Positions 12,901 through 24,900 of a stretch of 64,000 nucleotides of DNA are shown here, piece after piece. The stretch is from Atopsyche davidsoni (Eukaryota > Arthropoda > Insecta > Trichoptera > Hydrobiosidae). Made by a program: the position numbers and the translations under genes. The number at the start of each line of letters is the position of its first letter. Position 1 is the first letter of the stretch. The stretch spans positions 1,302,001-1,366,000 of the forward strand of contig JAILWY010000011.1 of the NCBI GenBank assembly GCA_022113835.1, read 5' to 3'. The notes under the pieces are model-generated. The model was not told where the DNA came from, did no database searches, and saw only the letters and a program-made list of their open reading frames with translations.

Positions 12901-15900
12901 TATCAGATCTTCGATCATATTATATACGATTAAAGATCATCTTTGTATATCTCAGTGTTTTTAATTTAAATTTCACAATACCTTGGGAGACTTGGAGTTA
13001 CTATAAATGGTTCGATCGCAGAAAAATTTTGTTCTAATCAATCAATTTTTGTTTACATTATTAATTTTTTCAGATTTTTAAAATAAATACTAATCGAAAA
13101 TGATATCTCAAATTAACTCAATTTATCCAATATCTACATACTTTTCAATAATAAAACTAAAAATATATCTACAATGTCGTTCCCTAAAACAGAAGCTATA
13201 TTGTAATGAGTAAATTGGATGATAGTTTTAGGTAAAACTATATTTTATTTTTATTTTTTGATGCTTCTAGTTTCGCAAACATATTTGGTTAGTATCTTCA
13301 TATAATTAAATACAATAATAACAAAAAAATGTAAATGCGCTTGAAGAAGTAAAATATGTTAAAAAAAATGTTGTTTAGTGAAATATTTTTCCTTTATTTT
13401 TTAAAAATTATATGTTTTAATAACATTTTTATGAAATAATATTTTTTATTAAAATAATACAAATATTATTTTCTATATAAAATACCATCTATGTCAGTAA
13501 ATGATGATGAGTGCCAAATCCATTACTGTACGTATGACATTAAATTTATTTCAATAAATACTTGTAATATTAAAATTAATTTTAAAACTACATACAATGT
13601 ATTTATTTTTTATTAAATCTCAAAACTTAGAGGTCATTCGTAAGACAATAATTTCGGATTGGCAAATTACATTGATAGGTAATGCCGAAACCGTGATAAA
13701 CTGCTAATATCGTATTATATCGTTCAAAGGTCACCTGTTATATTATTGCATATGTATTTAATTATACAAAACAATCAAAATTGTTTAAAACATGCACATT
13801 ATTATTTGAAAAATTCAAGAAACCACGGGAATTTTTTTGCACAGTAGGCGATGTATAATGTCAGTTCTTAAAAACCAAAAAAAATATCTGAATATGCATT
13901 GTTTATATTTTAGCAAAATAATTAATCAAATTTCAAGATTCTCTATTTTATTTTTGTATTAATTTACAATAGTTGTAAGGCCATGCTCACAATACTATGT
14001 GGCTGTCCTCTGCTCCTGGTGCAGATTGTGGGGCTTACAAAGTATAGATTTGATTGAAGCCTACATGGATTTTTTTATTTTCATTATTTTATATGCATGA
14101 AAAAAATTATAACATTTAATTAATAAATATAATAAATAATTTTTCATTATAAACAAGCGTTATCTTGTTCGAGGACGTTTTGATTCACAGTTCAGCTTGT
14201 AGATGGCGTTAGCGGCGTTACCAACTCGCACGAGAAACGCGTTCCAGAGCTTTTAAATACCCTGGCCGCGTTAAGGAGAGCATACTTACCTGGCGTAGGG
14301 GACACCGTGATCAACAAGGCGGTTCCCCCAGGGCGAGGCTCTTCCATTGCACTGCGGTTGGGCTGACCCTTGCGATTATTCCTAATGCGAATAACTCGGG
14401 CGCGTAATTTTTGGTAGTCGGGGACTGCGTACGCGCGGACCCCGAACCTACGAACGTAACCTTACAACGAAACAGCTGTTTTAAACATGACAGACCATAG
14501 ACAAATATGCCCCAGGTCCGAAGCCGGTGATTTTACGCTAGGTAAAATCACCGTCTTCACATATCAATCCATCTCCTAGGGTATTTTAACCCTTTGCGCT
14601 CGAGACCGTTTCCGCGCGTACTAATCAGCAACTCGAAGCGTTTCGTATCACTTTCGGTGAATTTTTTACCTCTAACTTAAAATGTTCACACACACAAATT
14701 GACACATAATTTTTTTAATTTTAATATTTAATGTATATTTACATCTTTACGAAGATAGGTTCGTAAACATAAGTCTTTGTAATTTTGCTTTGTATGATAT
14801 TTCATGTAACAATTGCCGAGATGCATGCCCGGCTTTTCGGGACAAGTATCACAATAGTATGTCGTTTGATGTCTTTTGCCGGGTTTATTTTTTTGAGAAC
14901 AGACTTTGTAATCCTTCCTAACTCCTGTTATAATGTTATGCAGCCTTCCACTTAGGCGGATTTTCGGAATCGCAGGTTGAAGTGAAGCTCTAGCACGTGT
15001 CTGACGAAAATCTCCAGTCAATTGCCGAACTAAGGTTTTCATATACCGCAAGTGATTAAGCGGCTGTTCTCCTCTCAGCTGTTTAGTGAGATACACATTA
15101 TCATAATATTATTATATATTATAAAGCAAACAAAATAATGGTACGATAAGTGAATGGAAAGGTTATTGATATTGTGAGGGAGAAAAAAGTCTATTCTTCA
15201 GTGCAATATAAGTTTAAGCAAATAAGGACCCTCAAATGAATGATTACGATAAGAAGTACAAGCAAAAAATATATAGGTTGATTAGGTAGGTACACATCTA
15301 GTCATTTTGCCATGGCTGTCAAGGTCGAACTGAGACCAAAAATGCAGTTCGCTTTATGGTGCCGCACTAATATTGGATAAGAAATTCTAGCGTAGTTTGA
15401 AAGGGGGATAACATGATCTTTGTAAAATTATATGGGCAGTGCTTAGTAACGAACTTTAAAGAACAAGATCACATAAACATAAACAAGAAATCACCAGATA
15501 AAAAACCATAAATAGTCATCACCGCACATCGAATTTCCGCACCAAGCAAATTGGTGCGGAATCCGCACCTCTCGAGTTGCGGCATTACATCGTGTGGTGC
15601 GGAATCCGCACCTCTCGAGTGCAAAGGGTTAACCCTTTGCACTCGAGAGGTGCGGATTCCGCACCAATTTGCTTGGTGCGGAAATTCGATGTGCGGTGAT
15701 AACTATTTATGGTTTTTTATCTGGTGATTTCTTGTTTATGTTTATGTGATCTTGTTCTTTAAAGTTCGTTACTAAGCACTGCCCATATAATTTTACAAAG
15801 ATCATGTTATCCCCCTTTCAAACTACGCTAGAATTTCTTATCCAAGATTAGTGCGGCACCATAAAGCGAACTGCATTTTTGGTCTCAGTTCGACCTTGAC

Positions 15901-18900
15901 AGCCATGGCAAAATGACTAGATGTGTACCTACCTAATCAACCCATATATTTTTTGCTTGTACTTCTTATCGTAATCATTCATTTGAGGGTTCTTATTTGC
16001 TTAAACTTATATTGCACTGAAGAATAGACTTTTTTCTCCCTCACAATATCAATAACCTTTCCATTCACTTATCGTACCATTATTTTGTTTGCTTTATAAT
16101 ATATAATAATATTATGATAATGTGTATCTCACTAAACAGCTGAGAGGAGAACAGCCGCTTAATCACTTGCGGTATATGAAAACCTTAGTTCGGCAATTGA
16201 CTGGAGATTTTCGTCAGACACGTGCTAGAGCTTCACTTCAACCTGCGATTCCGAAAATCCGCCTAAGTGGAAGGCTGCATAACATTATAACAGGAGTTAG
16301 GAAGGATTACAAAGTCTGTTCTCAAAAAAATAAACCCGGCAAAAGACATCAAACGACATACTTTTGTGATACTTGTCCCGAAAAGCCGGGCATGCATCTC
16401 GGCAATTGTTACATGAAATATCATACAAAGCAAAATTACAAAGACTTATGTTTACGAACCTATCTTCGTAAAGATGTAAATATACATTAAATATTAAAAT
16501 TAAAAAAATTATGTGTCAATTTGTGTGTGTGAACATTTAAGTTAGAGGTAAAAAATTCACCGAAAGTGATACGAAACGCTTCGAGTTGCTGATTAGTCCG
16601 CGCGGAAACGGTCTCGAGCGCAAAGGGTTAAGCCTTGCAACCTAACCTAACTGTTATGTGCAATAGGCATGACGAAAGATTTTCAAATCCTCTTCCATAA
16701 TGGGGGTACACGTTTACTATTTACGAAAAAAACTTTATTTCGTTAAAAAACTTGAGTTTAACGAAGTTTAAAGCCATTTTTATAATATTTTTTCAAAAGT
16801 GCGCGAAAACGCTCGCTAGTGTCATCGCGTCCGCTCTGACGTCACACCACCTGTCGACTATCATTGTTAACTGACATGTCATTGTGTTTGCATTGAAGAC
16901 AGTAAACGAAATTCGTATAAATGAATTCCAAATTCTATAAGTGGTGTGCAGTACCTCAGTGTACGAACACTTCGATAGTAACACCCAACAAGCTGTTTAT
17001 ATATGTTCCAAATAAGAAAATTATAAGATACTAGCGGATACCCGGCGCGTTCTACTGCGCTAAATAAAGAAATAAAATACTTTTTTTATTTGTTCGAAAA
17101 AAAAAAGAAAGGAAATTTTGTTTATTTATTGACTTTTTATCTTAATGCTAGCGGACATATTGAGTTTTTTCGGTAGGTGTGTAAACATAAAATTTTTTTT
17201 TTGGCGTTCCAACTCTAAACGCAACATAACAGGAATTTTGCGAAAAACAGGAATTTTCTATGTTCAAACCAGCAATACTTAGCGATTGGCCATGAGCCTT
17301 GTTGATAGTTATCACAACAGCACAATTTAGGTGGATCTAAGTTGCGAATGAGCATCTATGGTGAACCAACTTTTAAAGTTAAGATGTGTGGTGGCATTCC
17401 AGATGGTTCCAAAGAGTTTAAAATCTCTATTGGATAGTTGACTCTATTTTGGAACTTCATTATGCAGCAATGTTTTCGCAAAATTATTGTAGATGTGCTC
17501 CTCGTTCTTCGACATTTTTTTTCAGTAAAATAAACACGTTGACCGTTTTCTAAATGAACAGCAAGATTGGATTGAACAGTTGGATATCGTTCGTGAATAC
17601 TGAAACCAAGAATTCGCCAGACAGCTTCATTACTGCGACCCATCTGAAATTGAGTGATTTCATAGTTTCGATTTGAAAGCTCAAACACTGCCATATCACT
17701 GCCTTTGTTAACATATTTGCATATGTCCTTGCATATGAATTTCACGGAGTTGCAGTGTTCCACATTGATATATGATTGAAATGTTTTTTACAGTATTGGA
17801 CTGTATGGAACAATCCATATGTTGTCAATGTCAATATCGACGTTTCTTAATTTAATGGTGGTGGTGTATCCTCCATCTTCTGGCTTTCGTAGACCAGTTT
17901 GAGTTTCATCGATCAAATCGCGTGGATATCTTTTCGTGCATTTGCCGTCTTTTATGCAAGGCGAATTCATATGCAACACTCCGCATGGGCCGTGATGTTC
18001 TTACAAACAACGTCAAAAAGTATCAGATCTTCACGTTGATGCGGGTGTTCATCAGATATAAGATCGATGTCGATTTGAGTTGGAATAATTTTTTCAATAG
18101 ACGAAACTTGTAATACGAATATTTTCGTATAATAATTTTTTTCCCATATATAAACAGACAAACTCATTATGATAAAACACGTTGTGAATGACAGATAGTG
18201 ATTTTGTTTTGAAAGTCCGTACGATCTGTCCGCGCGATCTTCACAATGTTCTTTTTTCAATTTTTTGCGAGGAACGATGTCCACTTTATAGATGTTGAAA
18301 ATTTTTGTATGGAAAATATCAAAAATCGACCTAATTCTGTTCCGTAAGTTCGGCAGCCTGTAACGGCAAGTTCATTCTAATATTTACAAACATCAATATC
18401 AGTATTTCTCGATTGGTAGCCATGCAGGCAGCCAGCTTCAAGGCATTTTCGCGTATATGCAATACGCGAAAATGGCAGTTCCTTTTATGAATTGGAAACT
18501 TTTGTATGGGATTTTTCTTAATTGAATAAACCAAATTTGATAATCAATTTTTATAATTTTAGTGGTCTGGATTACTCTCGGTATTTTTGGCTTTCAAATA
18601 AACACGGTGTGGGGCTCGTCGGTCGTACGGTTTCAAAGCCTATAGCGGACTAACAAACATTTTTAGTGTTTTATATATATAGATAGATAAGTGGTTTAAG
18701 CTCGCACGGCGAAACACGAAAAACGTAGTCACGAATTCATCAATTTATTTCTGTGAAGACCACAAAATGTTAAAATCACATGACTGTCTTAACTTAAGTT
18801 TGGTTAAAGTTATTGATGATGTGATAACTATAGCTTGTGGTTTGGTTAATATACAAGATTCTCTTATTAAATAAAACACATGAAATTTTTGCCTTTTTAA

Positions 18901-21900
18901 TTTCTATTTTATACTTTTATATAATAACGGGTAAACATGGGATTTCCAAAACATTATTACACTTTCAAGAAAGCCTGACATATATTGATCATTATAAGAT
19001 ATAAATAAAATTTCAACATCTTGACTAGTGGAAAAATTTGGGTCTGCAACGCAAAAGTAACAATTTTTAAGCCACTAAGATACATTTGCATTTGTATCTG
19101 GGCAAAGCATTTCTTGGTGGGTTTTCCATCTTTTATATACTGGAGATATGTTTTGTCGCTCATGGGACATTTTATCTCCACAATACTATCTCCACATATT
19201 CCATCAGGGGAACCTGCTAACATTGGATGTTTTTGCGATATGAAAAGTCCAGCACTCGTGATTTTTTTCCCTAGTTTCTTGCTAATTACTTGTTTTACTT
19301 TATTTTCTAAAAATCTTCCTCGTTTCATTGCTGGTGTGTCTGGTATCTTCCCCCCCATGATAGTAGAAATCAGAGTCCCATCAGCGGTCTGGCACCGACT
19401 CACTTCGTAAGCTCTAGAAGCTGTTACCCTGCCGTACCTCAGTTCATACCAAAGGTTATTGTTGAACTGGTCCCTGGTTAAATTTTCAATATTTTTGATA
19501 AGTCCTACTGTCAAACTCACTTTACTTAAAAATAAGTCACAGCACTCTTCTTTATATGTAAGCACAAGTTGGTGCATTGAGACACTACGTAGTTTATCAC
19601 TATTACAATCATGATGATACACTAATAGCTCGCAGTTCTTTAAATTCCTTGTTTTTACTTCTTCTAAAAAAATTTCAAGACCTGCAGAGTTAGAAGGCAG
19701 TATAGGGCTACCATTAGATACATCTTTTGCAGATTTGAATTTCAAGGTAGTGCCAACTCTTGATAACTTCGATTTCTGCCAGTAACATAGAACTTCAGTG
19801 CAAGAAGGTTCTTCGCTTCGTCTATGGACCCACGTAAGCAGCGCTGCTGCATGCTTACATCCGCCCTGGGCAGCAACACAATCATGGCATTGGATTGATA
19901 TTACCCTTTCTTCATATTCATCAACCATCAATGTTACAGCATATAATTTTGCATGGACTTTATGCTCTGGGCAAATCTTGCATTTTACTACACAGATGTT
20001 TCCTTCCCGTTTTAGTTCTACGTAACTGATTGCATCATCCCCATATGATGGTCTTGAAGACCTGAAAGAAATGAAATTAATTATAATAAATACATACACA
20101 CTGCCTTGGTGATTATCAGATATTAGGTGTCTACCAAATAAGTGAAGTGCTTCATAAAGGCTAGTTCGGACTAGACTAATAATTTAGTTGAGTAGAGAGT
20201 AATTTAATTAAAATAAACTCCTATGAGTTCAAACGAGTTTAATTTTTACTAAGTTGATTGTATCTAGTGCTAAAGATAAATATAAACAAAATGTACTTAC
20301 AAGGAAATTTTGACGTTTCGGAACTCGGGTGAGCAAAATTCTTTATCAGTTATAAAGAAATCTCTCACCATCGATGAATCAATCCTGGGCAAATTTGAGC
20401 TGTTTGCTTTAACAAAGCCTGATTCCATTGAGAGTAAATAATACGGTCACAATAAAACAGCGAAGTTTGTTTGCAAGATTAACACACTTTAGACTTTTAA
20501 AAAAGCAATCCAAATGCGTATACGGTCACAACAAAACACAGCGAAGTTTGTTTGCAAGATTAGCACACTTGAGATTATTAAAAAATCAATCCAAATTCGC
20601 AAGCAATACGGAGGTCACAACAAAACACAGTGAAGTTTGAATACCATAGAGTTGCTTACGGTGGTATGACGTCATGCGCTGTGATTGGTGTTTCAGTCAA
20701 AATGGCCGATTGCAGTATTTTAACCTTTTAATTTGTTGAAAATCTTATTAATCTTAGATTTTTAAATAAAACTAAATCAGTTTTTTGAATCCTTTTAATA
20801 TGTATTTTCCCTTAAAATAATTATTTCTTTGATTCTTTGATACTGTCGTCATGCCTATTGTGATAGGCAGGGAAAGTAAGTGAAAAGAACATTTCTTTTA
20901 CATTTACTCCCAGCAAATCCGATGTGCGATGAGTCATGTTCTGTAAAGACGTCGACTGCCAAGCGGATTTGCGTAAAATGTCCAAAAATTGTTTCTACGT
21001 TTTTGGGGTTAATTTTATCCGAAAGACAATTATTTAATTTTATTGATTTATTGGTATTTATAGAGGTATGTCGTGTCGGCCACTGTTGACCGACGCGGCC
21101 AACTTGGAATACCTACATGTCGGCCACCGGTGGCTGACACGGCAGTCAACGTGTAAGCAGCGCTATCTGCGAGTCTGCATCTGCGCGTGAGCAAATGTTT
21201 TGCCGCTCTTGCGTTTCGTAAAGTTTGTCTTTCAGAGCATAAATAGCGTTTTTAATAAGTTTTCATTAAAAAAAAATTTTTGTTCAAATAATTTTTTTAC
21301 GTATTGAAAATACCTAATCATGTTGAGTGATGATAATATTTCGGACACTGAATCATAGTCAAGTTTCACGTCGAAGACGAAGCAGTGCATATGATTAGTG
21401 AAAGTGGTGATGAGGAAAAAAGCATTATTGTCCGCAAAAAAAAGAGATTAAGAGTGGAAAGTGCATCGTCATCTTCTTCAGAAACGGAAGATCCAACACT
21501 CACTGCCATTCCACCAACAATAACATTTTCAAAGGCAACCGATGATTCTTTTGAAACACCGGGGCCAAGACGCGCTCCTCCATCAAATGCCAGTCCCATA
21601 GATCACTTATGGAAAACATCGTTAAAGAGACAAATAGATACGCTTCTCAGTTTATGGAATCGCATGTTCTTTTGGCTAATCCACGAGCCAAGAAATGGGC
21701 GCCAACAAATGCTTCAGAAGTAAAAGCTTTTATAGCAGTCTTGCTAGAAATGGGAATAACAAAACGACCAACAATGTACTAGACAGGATTCGTACTGTAG
21801 GAGACAGGATTCCAGGAAAATATCATTTTCAAGTTAGAGGTAATAAATTCTCCAAAAGTGCTACGAAACGCTTCGAGATGGTGATTAGTCCGTGCGCAAA

Positions 21901-24900
21901 CGGTCTCGAGTGCAATAAGAAAGAGTATAATAAGAAAAAAATATCAGGTAGAACAAGAGGGTACAATAATTACTCGTGGATATGTTTGATGACTACTGGC
22001 ATTCCTTCTTGTATACAGTGCCCTGCTAGCCGTCGGAGAATGTTATATTTGATGGTCTGTGGTGGACAGGCAGTGAGCCTGGGACGTATAAAGCTAATAC
22101 TGAATTCAGTTATATACCCATCAACACATTAATCCTTTATGGTTTTTAGAATAGTAAACTATCAGCTAGTTAGCTTTCGGTAGGTAGGTTGTGGTAGACC
22201 TAATGAGTGGCCCATGGACGCTGTCTCCATAGAAAGATAGGGACGAAAGATGAATACAAGGGAGGGGAGGCTTCATTAATTAATGAATAACTGAAAGTAG
22301 TACACTAAATATAATATCATTGCATTATTATTTTTTTTGCTGTGAAAAAATTAGATCTTTATAAAATAATCTGATATAACTTTCAAGTGCATGCATTTAC
22401 TATATTAGTCTGTGCCATATTTATCTTCTTTGAAACTAACAAAGCTTTTAATTGCAGTAAACATTATAGATATATTATATATATTTTTACAGAATTCTCA
22501 ACCTGAGTCTTCAACATACAAGGCGGCTGTGGTTGAATTCTACCCGAATACGTCTTTAAGCTTGTATGACTTCGTCTCCACGTCTCAAGACAAGTACTTG
22601 GAATTCATCAGTGATGCTGGACATCAGGTACTTGTGCATTTCCCATCTTATGAATTCAGCATTGACTGCTGTAAAACATATTGCATATTTATTTGGAACG
22701 TACACTACACCCCAAGAAAACTTATTTGTAAATTATTATATATAGCTGAAAACTGCTCTGGGAAATTTCTCCCATTACTTTGCAGTGTCTTTTTAAATAA
22801 TGAGTCAATGTTTCCAGGATGTAGACATTATTATATTTCCTGAGGCAACTCTTAATCGTGTTTGGAATGACCCTGCATCAGGACACTCACTTGCAGTGGA
22901 AGTTCCACACCAAAAAGAGAAGGCAAATCCATGTGCTCACCCAGAAAAATATGCCAAGGTGAGTAATAGAAGCTTTCATAGTATTGAAACTAGCCAGTTA
23001 ATCGATAATGGAAATTAAGAGCTAAGCTGCTGTGGAAATGTTCATGACAATGGTTATCGGTGATGGCGATGCTACTGATCCAATTTCCATGGCATGATTG
23101 TATTACGAGGTATTGTCATAAATGTAGCTATAGACCCCATAGTCTGCGTTGCTACATATTCAATTAAAAAATGTTTGTTACAGCTAATGGTGAGTCTGTC
23201 GTGTGCAGCAAGCTTTGAAGGGCTCTACATAGTGGTAAATGTTGCAGAAATTGAATACTCTAGTGATGAAAAATACATGCTATTCAATACAAATGTTGTG
23301 TTTGACAGAAATGGCACGGTTATCTCAAGGTAGAACATAAATACTACTGTTTTTAACAATAACTGTGTTTACAATAAACATCTGTTCATCTCTATAAAAC
23401 TAATTCTCTTAACTAAAAATATTACAATGGAATTCCACCAAGTGCTTTCTGTGAAAAATATAAAGTGTTTATTTTGTAGGTATCGGAAGATAAATCTTTA
23501 CGGAGAGAACATGTTCACACCGTCTCTTGACAAAGAGCTGGGAGTGTTTGAGACGGACTTCGGTGTGAAGTTTGGACACTTCATCTGCTTCGATATCCTG
23601 TTCCAGCAGCCCGCTGTGCAGATAGTTGAGAATGGGGACATTACTAATATCATATACACAACTATGTGGTTCTCAGAACTGCCGTTCTTAACAGGTGGGT
23701 AGTTTTTAATGTTTTAATACTATTTTTTCATCAAAATTTGTGTCAGAAGAATATAAAGTACGCACATGGTGATATTTGAATTATATATATATAATTCAAT
23801 TTATTAGGCTTATTTTATATCAAATGGATGAAGCTACTCCCCATTGCTATTCCTCATACATCTTTCAGTTAAACGTATTCACGCGTTTATTGTGCATATT
23901 TTTTCCTCAAAGATGATCAATCTCTCAATTTTACACTGTGTACATAAATTACATTAATTAAAATACATAAATTGAATTCATTTATTTAAAAACAGCACTA
24001 CAATGCATTTTGTTTTTTCTAGCCATTGAATTACAAGAAGGCTACGCACGGGCACACAACATCAACTTTTTAGCTGCTGGAGCTAATAATCCACACTTGG
24101 GAAGCAGTGGTAAGTATAGTCATACATTCTACTTATCCAAAATCTCTTCAAAAAGACTAGAAATCTTATACTTATGTCTATAAATGTGTTGACACTATTT
24201 TTCTTTGAAAGTTGAACATTTATTATGTATATGTTAGCGATTACGACTTAGATTGCTTCTTTTATGGCAGCTAGTTTTCTTGCTCACATTTTAATCACTG
24301 AACAAATTGCAGCATTACTGCTAATATATATTCTTAATATATTTCAGGTAGTGGAATATATTCAGGAAAAACTGGTGCTCTAACATCATATATAAGTGGT
24401 GAAGAAGGAAACAAAATGCTAGTGGCGACTTTACCAAAAATTCCTGCAAAGGATTTTAATGCCAATTTCTTGACACCGAGTTACACGCAGAAAACCAAAA
24501 AGACGACAAGTGATCTAGACAAACTTCATGTGGAACATGATAAACTGGCAGTGTACAAAACGGAGATTATCGATCATAATTTAGACCAGCAATTCATCAA
24601 TCTCACGTATGGAGATGTCGAATGTCAATTTGATATCAAAATCAATAAGCATTATGATTCACAAAATAAGGCGAGTATCAAAAAAAAATTATGTCATATG
24701 TGTTTGTAAGCAACCAATTTTACTAACAGACTGACTGAACAAAAATCTCAAAATTTCCGGCTGAATCTGTTCAATTTTTTATTATTTTATTTTTAATATT
24801 ATTATTACTTCACTTAGATGATAATATTTTACTTTAAAGTGGAATGCATATTATTTTTCAGATGGGAAGTGATGTGTATGTGTACCGAGCTGTCGCGTTT

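Larger units (their letters stand above)
16661..20860. mobile_element. DNA transposon with THAP and YqaJ genes (ISL2EU/IS4EU-like), interrupted by a Helitron
   Basis: The ends share the 15-bp inverted repeat CAATAGGCATGACGA (16661-16675 and, reversed, 20846-20860), flanked on both sides by TG, a possible 2-bp target duplication. Inside are a THAP-domain frame (+) and, convergent to it, a YqaJ-type nuclease gene (-). From memory, the pairing of a THAP transposase with a YqaJ nuclease is characteristic of ISL2EU/IS4EU elements. No DDE transposase core is visible between the two frames. The copy therefore looks incomplete. Removing the nested Helitron leaves about 2.5 kb. Confidence 0.65.

Noticed and set aside
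18684..18687. Alternative Helitron 5' end at 18683
   Set aside because: Ending there would leave a stop codon in the rejoined THAP frame; 18687 restores it and still fits the TC/A-T rule.
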